A DNA stretch of 61,728 bases from the NCBI GenBank assembly GCA_030604165.1, contig JAUVWK010000001.1, positions 1-61,728 of the forward strand, in the 5' to 3' direction. A program made the translations under genes and the position numbers. Under the pieces are notes generated by a model, which saw only the letters and a program-made list of their open reading frames with translations, ran no database searches and was not told where the DNA came from. This document shows, piece after piece, positions 27,097-36,032 of this stretch (position 1 is its first letter; each line of letters begins with the position of its first letter). The DNA comes from Alphaproteobacteria bacterium. Lineage in GTDB: Bacteria > Pseudomonadota > Alphaproteobacteria > UBA828.

Positions 27097-30000
27097 ATGC
27101 CGCACGCCGATTTCGTTCACCTACGGGTTCACACCGCCTATTCGCTCTCGGAAGGCGCCATCAAGGTCGTCGAATTGGCGGCGCGCTGCCGCGCCGAGCG
27201 CATGCCGGCTGTCGCTATCACTGACCGCGGAAACTTGTTCGGGGCCCTCGAATTCTCGCTCGAATGCGAGCAAGCGGGGGTTCAACCGATCATCGGCAGC
27301 GAGATCGCGGTACGCCACTCGGCGGGCGATGGCCCTCGGCGGGGTGGTGGCGGCCACGACGCGCCGCCGGACTGGCTCGTCTTGTTGGCGCAAAACGAAG
27401 CGGGCTACGCCAACCTCATGGCGTTATCCAGCAAGGCTTTTCTGGAAACGGAGTCGGGCGAGGCGCCGCAGGTCGAGCTGGCCGATCTTGAGGCACATTC
27501 GGAAGGGTTGATCGCGCTCACCGGCGGGCCGAGCGGGCCGATCGGCCGGCTGCTTCTGGAAGGGCAGGCGCAAGCGGCGCGCACGCTGCTCATGCGGCTC
27601 GCGGCCGCCTTTCCGGGACGGCTCTATGTCGAGCTGATGCGCCACGGGCTCGACGAAGAAGAGCGTATCGAGCCGGCCCTGCTCGACCTCGCTTTCGAGT
27701 TCGAGCTGCCGCTGGTCGCGACCAACGACACCTATTTCTCCGAGCCCGATATGTTCGAAGCCCATGACGTGCTGCTCTGCATTGCCCAGGGCGTTCACGT
27801 GGACGATACTCGCCGGCGGCGCCTGACGCCCGATCATGGCCTGCGTTCGGCGGCAGAGATGCAGGCGCTGTTCGCCGACCTGCCCGAGGCGGTGAACAAC
27901 ACCCTAGTCGTCGCGCGGCGCTGCGCCTTTATGGTGCCGAAGCGCGATCCCATCCTGCCGCCTTATCCGCTGGTCGATGACGGCGGCGAGGCCGATGCGT
28001 TGCGCACGCTCGCCCGCGCCGGCTTGGCGCGCCGCCTCGAGGCCCAGCTATTCACCTCCGAAATGGACGAGGCGGATCGAACCGGCGTGGCCAAAGCCTA
28101 TTGGGAACGCCTGGAATACGAGCTGAACGTGATCATCGATATGAAGTTTCCCGGCTATTTCCTGATCGTCGCGGACTTCATCCGGTGGGCCAAGGAACAC
28201 CACATTCCGGTCGGTCCGGGACGCGGCTCGGGCGCCGGCTCGGTGGTGGCCTGGGCGCTCTCGATCACCGATCTCGATCCCTTGCGCTTTGGTCTCTTGT
28301 TCGAACGCTTTCTCAATCCGGAGCGGGTCTCGATGCCGGATTTCGACATCGATTTCTGCCAGGACCGCCGCGATGAGGTGATCGCCTATGTTTGCCAGCG
28401 TTACGGTGCCGACCGGGTGGCGCAGATCATCACCTTCGGCAAGCTCCAGGCGCGTGCCGTGTTGCGCGATGTCGGCCGCGCGCTCGGCATGGCCTACGGC
28501 CACGTCGATCGGATTTGCAAGCTGGTGCCCTACATCCCGGCGAATCCGGTCTCGTTGCAGCAGGCGATCGACGGGGAGCCCCAGCTTCAAGCCATGCGCG
28601 ATGACGACCCGGCGGTGACGCGCCTGCTCGCGATTGCGTTGCGCCTCGAGGGGTTGTACCGGCATGCCTCCACCCATGCCGCCGGCGTGGTCATTGGCGA
28701 CCGCCCCCTGAACGAACTGGTGCCGCTCTACCGCGATCCGCGTTCCGACATGCCGGTGACGCAGTTCTCGATGAAATACGCCGAAATGGCCGGCCTCGTG
28801 AAATTCGACTTCCTCGGTTTGAAAACGCTCTCGGTGCTGGACCGGACAGTCCAGCTCATCGCCCGAGGCGGCGATCAGGTCGATCTGGCCACGATCCCGT
28901 TCGACGATGCGCCGACCTACGAGACGATGTCGCGCGGCGAGACCCTCGGCGTGTTTCAGTTTGAGAGTTCCGGCATGCGCGACCTGCTGCGCGAGGCCGG
29001 CGTTCACAATATCGAGGATGTTATCGCCCTGATCGCACTCTATCGGCCCGGGCCGATGGAAAACATTCCGAAATACATTGCCTGTAAGCGTGGCAAGGAA
29101 AAGCCCGAATTCCTGCACGAGACGATCGAGCCCATCACCGCCGACACCTATGGGGTCATCATCTATCAAGAACAGGTGATGCAGATCGCCCAGGCGTTCG
29201 CGAGCTTCAGCCTGGGCCAAGCGGATCTGCTGCGCCGCGCCATGGGCAAGAAGATCAAGGCCGAGATGCGGGCGCAACGCGGCACCTTCATCGATGGCGC
29301 GATGCAGAACGGCGTGCCCCGCGCGCGAGCCGAATATGTCTTCGACCTGGTCGACAAATTTGCCGGATATGGCTTCAACAAGGCTCATTCTGCGGGCTAC
29401 GCGCTGGTCGCGTATCAGACGGCCTATTTGAAGGCCAATTATCCGGTCGAGTTTCTCGCGGCCTCGATGAGCTTCGAGCTCAACAACACCGACAAGATCG
29501 GCCTGTTCCGCCAGGAGCTCGATCGCCTCGGCATCGCGCTCCTGGCGCCCGATATCAACGCCTCCGAGGTTGCCTTCGCGGTCGAGGGGCCCCCGCCGGA
29601 CGGGCCGGACGGGTCGAACGGGATCCGCTATGCCCTCGCGGCGATCAAGAATGTCGGCGCTCAGGCCATGCGGTCGGTGGTGCGGGAGCGCGAAGCCAAC
29701 GGCCCCTACGCCGACTTGTTCGATTTCGCCTCCCGCTTGGATAACCGGATCGTAAACAAGCGTCAGCTCGAGAACCTGGCCCGCGCGGGCGCCTTCGATT
29801 GCCTGAACCCCAATCGCCGCCAAGTCTACGAGGCGGTCCAGACGCTCATGCATCATGCCGGACGCACCGCCGCGGAGCGGGAGAGCAATCAGGTGTCGCT
29901 CTTCGAGGGCGAGGCCGCGGGGTACGCGGCGCCGTCCGACCTGCCGGAGGTGCCCGATTGGCCGCCGCTCGAGCGTCTCATGCACGAACAACAGGCGGCT

Positions 30001-30585
30001 GGCCTCTATCTCTCCGCCCATCCGCTGGATGGCTACGACGCGGATCTGGCGCGCCTCGGCGTGACGCCTTTGCAGGATGTCGCGGCGCAGCTCGCCAGGG
30101 GCACCACGCGCTTTCGCATCGCCGGCGTGGTGATGGGCGTTCAGGAGCGCAGCGCCGGCCCACGGCGCTACGCCTTCGTGCAGCTTTCGGACCCGGGCAT
30201 GAGTTGCGAGGTGGCTGTGTTCCAAGAGGTTCATGCCGTCGCTCGCGAGATCCTGGAGCCTGGCCGCGCGGTGCTCATGACCGCCAATGCTCGCGCCGAA
30301 GGCGACAGCGTCAAACTCACGGCGCAAACCGTGGACGATTTGGCGCATCGCGTCGCCGGGCGCCTGAGCGGCTTCTCGATCCGCCTTAAGGACGCCGAGC
30401 CGCTGGCCCGGCTAAAGGCCATCCTGGATCGTGAGGGCGACGGGCGGGGGCAAATCGCGCTGGTGGTGGAGACCGCTGCCGAACGGGCCGTGGCCATCGA
30501 CTTGCCCACAGGCTACGCGCTTACGCCGGCGCTCCGTGCCGAGCTGGGGGCCTTGCCCGGAATTCTCTCCATCCAGGATCTCTAG
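27097..30585 (+). CDS. dnaE: DNA polymerase III subunit alpha
   Basis: DnaE is the replicative polymerase. From the ATG at 27097 it has 1162 residues, the usual DnaE1 length. Domains in order are PHP (beginning HLRVHTAYSLSEGAIK), palm and fingers with PDFDIDFCQDRRDEV (the catalytic aspartates) and GPGRGSGAGSVVAW, the beta-binding region, the helix-hairpin-helix, and a C-terminal OB fold. A GGAGG lies 13 bases before this ATG. A GTG at 27055 would add 14 residues, but its upstream lacks a ribosome site. A candidate promoter TTGTGG-N16-TATAAC lies at 26949-26976, low confidence. Confidence 0.97.
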   Translation: MPHADFVHLRVHTAYSLSEGAIKVVELAARCRAERMPAVAITDRGNLFGALEFSLECEQAGVQPIIGSEIAVRHSAGDGPRRGGGGHDAPPDWLVLLAQNEAGYANLMALSSKAFLETESGEAPQVELADLEAHSEGLIALTGGPSGPIGRLLLEGQAQAARTLLMRLAAAFPGRLYVELMRHGLDEEERIEPALLDLAFEFELPLVATNDTYFSEPDMFEAHDVLLCIAQGVHVDDTRRRRLTPDHGLRSAAEMQALFADLPEAVNNTLVVARRCAFMVPKRDPILPPYPLVDDGGEADALRTLARAGLARRLEAQLFTSEMDEADRTGVAKAYWERLEYELNVIIDMKFPGYFLIVADFIRWAKEHHIPVGPGRGSGAGSVVAWALSITDLDPLRFGLLFERFLNPERVSMPDFDIDFCQDRRDEVIAYVCQRYGADRVAQIITFGKLQARAVLRDVGRALGMAYGHVDRICKLVPYIPANPVSLQQAIDGEPQLQAMRDDDPAVTRLLAIALRLEGLYRHASTHAAGVVIGDRPLNELVPLYRDPRSDMPVTQFSMKYAEMAGLVKFDFLGLKTLSVLDRTVQLIARGGDQVDLATIPFDDAPTYETMSRGETLGVFQFESSGMRDLLREAGVHNIEDVIALIALYRPGPMENIPKYIACKRGKEKPEFLHETIEPITADTYGVIIYQEQVMQIAQAFASFSLGQADLLRRAMGKKIKAEMRAQRGTFIDGAMQNGVPRARAEYVFDLVDKFAGYGFNKAHSAGYALVAYQTAYLKANYPVEFLAASMSFELNNTDKIGLFRQELDRLGIALLAPDINASEVAFAVEGPPPDGPDGSNGIRYALAAIKNVGAQAMRSVVREREANGPYADLFDFASRLDNRIVNKRQLENLARAGAFDCLNPNRRQVYEAVQTLMHHAGRTAAERESNQVSLFEGEAAGYAAPSDLPEVPDWPPLERLMHEQQAAGLYLSAHPLDGYDADLARLGVTPLQDVAAQLARGTTRFRIAGVVMGVQERSAGPRRYAFVQLSDPGMSCEVAVFQEVHAVAREILEPGRAVLMTANARAEGDSVKLTAQTVDDLAHRVAGRLSGFSIRLKDAEPLARLKAILDREGDGRGQIALVVETAAERAVAIDLPTGYALTPALRAELGALPGILSIQDL

Positions 30586-30656
30586 CGCGCGCAGGACCGC
30601 CGCCAAAAGCCGAAACTCCTTGCCTTTCGGGACCTGGGAGGCTATCTAGCCGTAAC

Positions 30657-30671
30657 CCCGGCTGAGCCGGG
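30657..30671 (+). other. hairpin in the rpsB leader
   Basis: CCCGGC, TGA, GCCGGG forms a perfect 6-base-pair stem with a three-base loop, 118 bases before the rpsB start. There is no T-run, so it is not a clear terminator for dnaE. It may be part of a leader structure controlling rpsB-tsf, as S2 commonly regulates its own operon. Confidence 0.4.
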
Positions 30672-30788
30672 AATTCGCACGCGGACCCGCGGCGCGGCCA
30701 TGCTTTATTGGCGTACGCCGATCCGGTGTCTGGGCCTCGGCCCCGACCTTTGTGTCTGCGGAGGGTTAACCGGAGAAGGACGCGACCC

Positions 30789-31877
30789 ATGGCCTTGCCA
30801 GAGTTCACGATGCGCCAGCTGCTTGAGGCTGGCGTGCATTTCGGTCATCAGACGCGACGCTGGAACCCCAAGATGGCACCCTATCTGTTTGGGGTGCGCA
30901 ACGGCGTGCATATCATCGACCTCGAGCAGACGGTTCCCCTGCTGCACCAGGCACTGGTCTCTCTCCGGGACGTCGCCGCCGGTGGCGGGCGCGTGCTCTT
31001 CGTCGGCACCAAGCGCCAAGCAGCGGAGCCGATCGCCGAGGCCGCCAAGCGCTGCGGGCAGTATTACGTCAATCACCGCTGGCTCGGCGGCATGATGACC
31101 AATTGGAAGGCGATTTCCCAGTCGATCAAGACCTTGCTCGACCTGGAGCGCAAGCTCGCCGACGAGAACATCGGCTTGACCAAGAAGGAATTGCTCCGGC
31201 TGACGCGCCGTTGCAACAAACTCGAGCGGGCCCTTGGCGGCATCAAGGAGATGGGCGGCTTGCCCGATATTCTGGTCATGCTCGACACCAACAAGGAAGA
31301 GATCGCCGTTTTGGAGGCGCGCAAGCTGAATCTCCCGGTCGTGGCGGTCGTAGACAGCAATTGCGATCCCGATCCCATCGCGTACCCGATTCCGGGTAAT
31401 GACGACGCGATCCGGGCGATTAACCTGTACTGCGATTTGTTCGCGCGTGCCGTGCTCGATGGCCTGCAGCAGGAGATGGCGGCCACCGGGACCGATTTGG
31501 GCGAGGCGGAAGAAGTGCTCGAAGAGAATTTGCCCCCGGAACAGGAACCGCAGAAAGAGCAGAAACAGGAACCGCAGAAAGAAGAGGGACGAGTTCTCGA
31601 GACGACCACGGTCCCCGAGGCTGGCGCGGCTGCTCAGTCCGCGGCGACAGGCGAGTCCGGGGTTGGCGGTGAAGCCGCCGCCACCGAGGCCGCCGCCACC
31701 GAGGCCGCCGCCACCGAGGCCGCCGCCACCGAAGCCGCCACCACCGAGGCCGCCGCCACTGAGGCCGCCGCCACCGAGGCCGCCGCCACCGAGGCCACCG
31801 CCACCGAAACCGCCGCCACCGAAACCGCCGCGACTGAGGCCGCCGCCACCGAAACCGAGGGCGGCGACAAGGCCTAG
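30789..31877 (+). CDS. rpsB: 30S ribosomal protein S2 with a long repetitive tail
   Basis: S2 is an assembly protein of the small ribosomal subunit. The ATG follows GGAGAAGG. Residues 1 to about 235 are the conserved S2 fold, including LLEAGVHFGHQTRRWNPKMAPY and RWLGGMMTNW. Then comes a tail of about 125 residues: first a Glu/Gln/Lys-rich segment (PPEQEPQKEQ), then 12 pentapeptides of the EAAAT type from residue 295 to 354. C-terminal extensions of S2 exist in alphaproteobacteria, but this one is unusually long and repetitive. tsf follows after 91 bases. Confidence 0.96.
   Translation: MALPEFTMRQLLEAGVHFGHQTRRWNPKMAPYLFGVRNGVHIIDLEQTVPLLHQALVSLRDVAAGGGRVLFVGTKRQAAEPIAEAAKRCGQYYVNHRWLGGMMTNWKAISQSIKTLLDLERKLADENIGLTKKELLRLTRRCNKLERALGGIKEMGGLPDILVMLDTNKEEIAVLEARKLNLPVVAVVDSNCDPDPIAYPIPGNDDAIRAINLYCDLFARAVLDGLQQEMAATGTDLGEAEEVLEENLPPEQEPQKEQKQEPQKEEGRVLETTTVPEAGAAAQSAATGESGVGGEAAATEAAATEAAATEAAATEAATTEAAATEAAATEAAATEATATETAATETAATEAAATETEGGDKA
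31671..31850 (+). repeat. 15-bp tandem repeat inside rpsB
   Basis: Twelve 15-base units near GAGGCCGCCGCCACC run without spacers, each coding for EAAAT or a one-residue variant (EAATT, EATAT, ETAAT). Copies differ at synonymous sites (GAG/GAA, ACC/ACT), so the tract is not a fresh expansion. It preserves reading frame and can change copy number by slippage. Confidence 0.9.
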
Positions 31878-31968
31878 CGCGCGGACGGGGCCGAAGCGCG
31901 AGACGCGCCGTCCCCCACCGGAGCGACGTGGCGCCGGTCGTGGCGCCATCCTCGAGGAGAACGAAACC

Positions 31969-32895
31969 ATGGCTCAAATCACGGCGGCGCTGGTCAAGGA
32001 GCTGCGCGAAAAGACGGGCGCCGGCATGATGGATTGCAAGGCCGCGCTCACCGAGACCGGTGGCGAGGTCGAGACGGCGGTCGACTGGTTGCGGAAAAAG
32101 GGCTTCTCGGCGGCGGCCGAGAAGGCGGGTCGCGTCGCCGCCGAAGGCTTGGTCGGTCTCGCCACGGACGATCGCAGCGGTGCGCTGGTGGAAATCAACT
32201 CGGAAACCGATTTCGTCGCGCGCAACGAAACCTTTCAGGAGCATGTTCGGGAAATCGCCAGCCTCGCGCTCGCGTCCGGCGGCGACCTGAACAAGCTGCG
32301 CGCCGCGGCTTATCCGGGCGCGGGCCGCACGGTCGAGGAAGAGATTACCCACCTGGTGGCGACGATTGGGGAAAACATCAACCTGCGGCGCTGCGTTGCG
32401 CTGACAACCTCGAACGGCTTGATTGCCAGCTACATACACAGTGCCAGCGCCTCGAATCTGGGGCGGATCGGCGTGCTCGTCACGCTCGAGGGCGCGCCGC
32501 CGTCCGACCCGTTGCGCCAACTCGGCCATCAACTCGCCATGCATATCGCCGCCGCCAAGCCGCAGGCGGTGTCGCCCGCGGATCTCGATGCCACCCTCGT
32601 CGAGCGTGAGCGGGCGGTGCTAGCAGAGCAGGCGAAGGCCTCCGGAAAGCCGGACAACATCATCGAGAAGATGGTTGAGGGGCGCTTGCGGAAGTTCTAT
32701 CAGGAGATAGTATTGCTGGAGCAGACTTGGGTGATCGACGGTGAAACGAAGGTTGCCAAGGTGATCGAAGCGGTGGGGAAGGACGTGGGCGCGGCGGTGC
32801 AGGTCGGCGGGTTCGTGTGCTACGCGCTGGGCGAAGGCATCGAACGCAAAGACGAGGATTTCGCCGCGGAGGTAGCCGCGCAGCTCGGCTCATAG
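31969..32895 (+). CDS. tsf: elongation factor Ts
   Basis: EF-Ts exchanges GDP for GTP on EF-Tu. The 308-residue protein has the N-terminal UBA-like domain with LREKTGAGMMDCKAAL near residue 12, the conserved NSETDFVARNETF near residue 80, and the dimerisation-type core to the end. The ATG has GGAGA upstream. Its frame stays open for many codons upstream through the rpsB repeat, but those codons are a proline-rich shadow and not coding. rpsB-tsf-pyrH-frr is a standard bacterial order. Confidence 0.97.
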   Translation: MAQITAALVKELREKTGAGMMDCKAALTETGGEVETAVDWLRKKGFSAAAEKAGRVAAEGLVGLATDDRSGALVEINSETDFVARNETFQEHVREIASLALASGGDLNKLRAAAYPGAGRTVEEEITHLVATIGENINLRRCVALTTSNGLIASYIHSASASNLGRIGVLVTLEGAPPSDPLRQLGHQLAMHIAAAKPQAVSPADLDATLVERERAVLAEQAKASGKPDNIIEKMVEGRLRKFYQEIVLLEQTWVIDGETKVAKVIEAVGKDVGAAVQVGGFVCYALGEGIERKDEDFAAEVAAQLGS

Positions 32896-33018
32896 ATTCC
32901 GCGACCGCAGGCACTGCAGGGCCGGAACCGAAACGCATTCCGCTCGGGCGATTCGGCTGATGGGCGCTTCGCGGTTCGCCGCGCAGGCCGAAATCGCGTA
33001 ACCGATACGAGAGTACAG

Positions 33019-33744
33019 ATGTCGCCAGCCCCTCGTTATCAGCGCGTTCTCCTCAAGATCTCGGGCGAAGCATTGATGGGGGACGAGCGCTACGGTATCG
33101 ACAACCAGACGGTTGATCGCATCGCCGGCGATCTTCGCGACGTTCGTGCGACAGGCGTTCAACTGTGCGCGGTGGTGGGCGGTGGAAACATATTTCGCGG
33201 CATTTCCGGGGCCACGGCGGGAATGGAACGGGCCAGCGCCGACTATATCGGCATGTTGGCGACAGTCATGAATGCGCTCGCCATGCAGCACGCTTTGGAG
33301 CGAATCGGGGTTCCGACCCGAGTCTTATCGGCGATTCCGATGGCGGCCATTTGCGAACCCTATGTCCGTCGGCGAGCGGTCCGTCATATGGAAAAAAATC
33401 GTGTGGTGATCTTCGCCGCCGGCACGGGCAATCCGTATTTCACCACCGATACCGCTGCCGCGTTGCGAGCCGCGGAAATGGGCTGCGACGCTTTGTTGAA
33501 AGGCACCAAGGTGGACGGGGTCTATTCGGCCGACCCGCAAACCGATGCCGAGGCCGAGCGCTATGAACGCCTTAGCTATTTGGATGTTCTGTCCCAAGAC
33601 CTTAAGGTCATGGATGCGGCGGCAATATCACTAGCGCGCGAAAATCACATCCCCATTGTGGTATTCTCGATCCGGCGGCCAGGTGGGCTCAGAAACGTGT
33701 TGGAAGGCAAGGGCCCGTTTACGATCATCGGCGAAAAGGATTGA
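33019..33744 (+). CDS. pyrH: uridylate kinase
   Basis: UMP kinase makes UDP for nucleotide synthesis and is an essential hexamer. The 241-residue protein starts YQRVLLKISGEALMG, with the nucleotide-binding GGGNIFRG near residue 54, the DALLKGTKVDGVYSADP loop near residue 157 and a late LSYLDVL segment. It belongs to the bacterial amino-acid-kinase family. The stop codon lies four bases before the frr start. Confidence 0.97.
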   Translation: MSPAPRYQRVLLKISGEALMGDERYGIDNQTVDRIAGDLRDVRATGVQLCAVVGGGNIFRGISGATAGMERASADYIGMLATVMNALAMQHALERIGVPTRVLSAIPMAAICEPYVRRRAVRHMEKNRVVIFAAGTGNPYFTTDTAAALRAAEMGCDALLKGTKVDGVYSADPQTDAEAERYERLSYLDVLSQDLKVMDAAAISLARENHIPIVVFSIRRPGGLRNVLEGKGPFTIIGEKD

Positions 33745-33748
33745 TGCC

Positions 33749-34306
33749 GTGGCTGATCCGGATGTCGACGATTTGGAACGACGCATGAAGGGTGCGGTGG
33801 AGGTGCTCCGCCATGAGTTCGCCGGGTTGCGCACCGGGCGCGCCTCTGTCAGCCTGCTGGAGCCGATTGTCGTCTCGGCCTACGGTGCCGAGATGCCGCT
33901 CAACCAGGTGGCGACGATCGGCGTTCCGGAACCGCGCATGCTCAGCGTTCAGGTTTGGGACCGTGGCCAAGTCCAGGCTGTCGAGAAGGCGATCCAGAGT
34001 TCGGGGCTTGGGCTCAACCCGATCATCGAGGGGCAGACCCTGCGGATTCCGATTCCCGAACTAAACGAGGAGCGCCGGGCGGAGTTGGCGCGCGTGGCCG
34101 CCAAATATGCCGAACAGGCAAAGGTATCGGTGCGTAACGTGCGGCGCGCGGGCATGGATCAGCTCAAGAAAATGGAGAAATCCAGCGAGCTGAGCAAGGA
34201 CGATTCCCGGATTTGGTCTGACGAGATTCAGAAAATGACCGACGACACTATCAAGGTCATGATCGAAATGTACGAGGCCAAGGAAAAGGAGATCCTGCAG
34301 GTCTAA
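33749..34306 (+). CDS. frr: ribosome recycling factor
   Basis: Frr splits the post-termination ribosome together with EF-G. From the GTG at 33749 the protein has 185 residues, the family length. It contains the RMKGAVEVLRHEFAGLRTGRAS helix near residue 10, the hinge GAEMPLNQVATIGVPEPRML and the NVRRAGMDQLKKMEK helix in the long bundle. No ATG lies near the start, and the GTG position matches the usual alignment. uppS follows after four bases. Confidence 0.96.
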   Translation: MADPDVDDLERRMKGAVEVLRHEFAGLRTGRASVSLLEPIVVSAYGAEMPLNQVATIGVPEPRMLSVQVWDRGQVQAVEKAIQSSGLGLNPIIEGQTLRIPIPELNEERRAELARVAAKYAEQAKVSVRNVRRAGMDQLKKMEKSSELSKDDSRIWSDEIQKMTDDTIKVMIEMYEAKEKEILQV

Positions 34307-34310
34307 GGCT

Positions 34311-35045
34311 ATGGCACTTGCACCGTCATACGAGGCGCCGCCGGCCGTGCCGGTTCATGTCGCCATTATCATGGACGGCAACGGCCGGTGGGCGAAGGCG
34401 CGCGGCTTGCCGCGCATCGCCGGGCACAGGCAGGGTGCGGAGGCGGTGCGGGCCGCGGTTCGCAGTTGCGCCGACCTCGGCGTCTCCTATCTCACGATCT
34501 ACGCCTTTTCATCGGAGAATTGGAAGCGCCCGCCCGCCGAGGTGGACGATCTGATGGGTCTGTTGCGCCTTTATTTGCGGCGCGAGTTGGCGGCGCTCGA
34601 GCGCGACGGCGTGCGCATTCGGTTCATTGGCGATCGCTCGCGCCTCGCGCCCGACATCACTCGACTGATCACGGAATCGGAATCCAGCACCGCCGGCAAC
34701 GGCCAACTTACCCTGACGATCGCGCTCAATTACGGCGGGCGCTATGAAATTCTCGACGCCGTGCGGCGAATCGCCGCCGCGGCGCGGCGCGGCGAGTTCG
34801 AGCCCGACGACATAACCGAGCCGATCTTCGAGCAATATTTGCAAACCACGGACGTTCCGGATCCTGACCTCTTGATCCGAACCAGCGGCGAGCAACGGCT
34901 CAGCAATTTCCTGCTCTGGCAATCCGCCTACACCGAGTTGGTGTTCACGCCCACATTGTGGCCGGACTTCAAGCATCATCATCTCGAAGAAGCCATTCAC
35001 GAATACCAGCGCCGTGAACGACGCTACGGCGGAACCGGCGGGTAG
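34311..35045 (+). CDS. uppS: undecaprenyl diphosphate synthase
   Basis: UppS is the cis-prenyltransferase that makes the lipid carrier for peptidoglycan and O-antigen. The 244-residue protein has the catalytic IIMDGNGRWAKARGLPRIAGHRQGAEAVR (with the key Asp) near residue 20, LTIYAFSSENWKRP near residue 62 and DLLIRTSGEQRLSNFLLWQ near residue 185. All belong to the family. It is the first of the lipid-precursor genes in this block. An overlapping GTG near its end (35014) is discussed with cdsA. Confidence 0.96.
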   Translation: MALAPSYEAPPAVPVHVAIIMDGNGRWAKARGLPRIAGHRQGAEAVRAAVRSCADLGVSYLTIYAFSSENWKRPPAEVDDLMGLLRLYLRRELAALERDGVRIRFIGDRSRLAPDITRLITESESSTAGNGQLTLTIALNYGGRYEILDAVRRIAAAARRGEFEPDDITEPIFEQYLQTTDVPDPDLLIRTSGEQRLSNFLLWQSAYTELVFTPTLWPDFKHHHLEEAIHEYQRRERRYGGTGG

Positions 35046-35062
35046 CGGCCTTTCCCGCTTGC

Positions 35063-35938
35063 GTGCGAGCGGGCCGGAGCCGTTCGATCTTGAATGGCCC
35101 TAACTCAGCGCGCGGCTCGCTAGCCTTGCGGGTTGTCTCCGCTGTTGTCCTGGCGCCGGTCGCTCTCGGTCTCGCCTATCTTGGCGGCGTTGCATTCGTC
35201 ATCGTGGCGGGTGCGGTGGCCGCTCTCATGATAATCGAATGGCACCGACTGACGAACGGTTCACTTGTCGTCCCGGTCGCCCTGGTCGGTCTTTGTGCGA
35301 CCGGCGGCGCGCTTGCCTGCCTCACCCTGTTGGGTGCTTGGCCGGCGCTGGCCGTGGTGTGCGCCGGCGCCTTGGCGTCGGGCGCGGTCGCCAAGGCGGG
35401 CGGAGACCAGCCATGGTTCGCCGCGCTCGGATGCCTGATCGTTGGGCTCGCGCTCCTCGCCACCCTCTGGTTGCGCGCCGACGGCACAGCGGGTCGGGCG
35501 ACGCTGTATTGGCTGTTTGCCGTGGTCTGGGCCAGCGATATCGGCGCGTACGCGGTGGGCCGCCTATTGGGCGGGCCCCGCTTGGCGCCGCGCATCAGCC
35601 CCGGCAAGACCTGGGCCGGGGCGCTCGGCGGCTTGGCCGCCGCTGCGGGCGGCAGCGTACTGCTCGGCTGGCTCGTGGTCGCGCTCGGTTGGGTTCCGGC
35701 TAGCCTGGACGTCATCGTCCTAATTGGCGCCGGTCTGCTCGGCTCGGTTCTTGCGCAGTCCGGCGATCTGCTCGAATCCTGGCTCAAACGTCGCGCCGGC
35801 GCCAAAGACAGTGGCGCGATCATTCCCGGGCATGGCGGTGTTTTCGACCGCCTCGACAGCTTCGTTTTGCCGGTACTGGCCTTGGCGGTGGCGACGCTAT
35901 TGGCAGGCGGCGCGACGCTCTGGTCTTTCTCTTTCTGA
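35063..35938 (+). CDS. cdsA: phosphatidate cytidylyltransferase
   Basis: CdsA makes CDP-diacylglycerol, the branch point of phospholipid synthesis. The integral membrane protein has about seven hydrophobic segments, SLALRVVSAVVLAPVALGL near residue 19, ASDIGAYAVGRLLGG near residue 157, and the C-terminal signature KDSGAIIPGHGGVFDRLDS. The start is uncertain: GTG at 35063 has no good ribosome site, and TTG at 35090 is an alternative. A GTG at 35014 in another frame, overlapping uppS, reads 29 codons before a stop and looks like a natural N-terminus. A frameshift near 35100 is therefore possible. Confidence 0.9.
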   Translation: MRAGRSRSILNGPNSARGSLALRVVSAVVLAPVALGLAYLGGVAFVIVAGAVAALMIIEWHRLTNGSLVVPVALVGLCATGGALACLTLLGAWPALAVVCAGALASGAVAKAGGDQPWFAALGCLIVGLALLATLWLRADGTAGRATLYWLFAVVWASDIGAYAVGRLLGGPRLAPRISPGKTWAGALGGLAAAAGGSVLLGWLVVALGWVPASLDVIVLIGAGLLGSVLAQSGDLLESWLKRRAGAKDSGAIIPGHGGVFDRLDSFVLPVLALAVATLLAGGATLWSFSF

Positions 35939-36032
35939 GGCGCGCCAAGCCGTGACGTGGCCTTCTTCAGTATTCGCGCGGCTCCGATAATGCGGTCTTG
36001 CGCGATGAGAGATAGCCGGCTCCGATAGTCGA

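Noticed and set aside
28048..30348. Minus-strand open frame of 766 codons opposite dnaE
   Set aside because: It is the shadow of conserved polymerase codons on the other strand, with no plausible start signal or domain.
31671..31850. Regular repeats that could suggest a CRISPR array
   Set aside because: The 15-base units are contiguous with no spacers and code for protein in the rpsB frame; no cas genes are nearby.
31399..31968. Proline-rich frame upstream of and in frame with tsf
   Set aside because: It is the +1 frame of the S2 repeat region; tsf has its own ATG and ribosome site at 31969.
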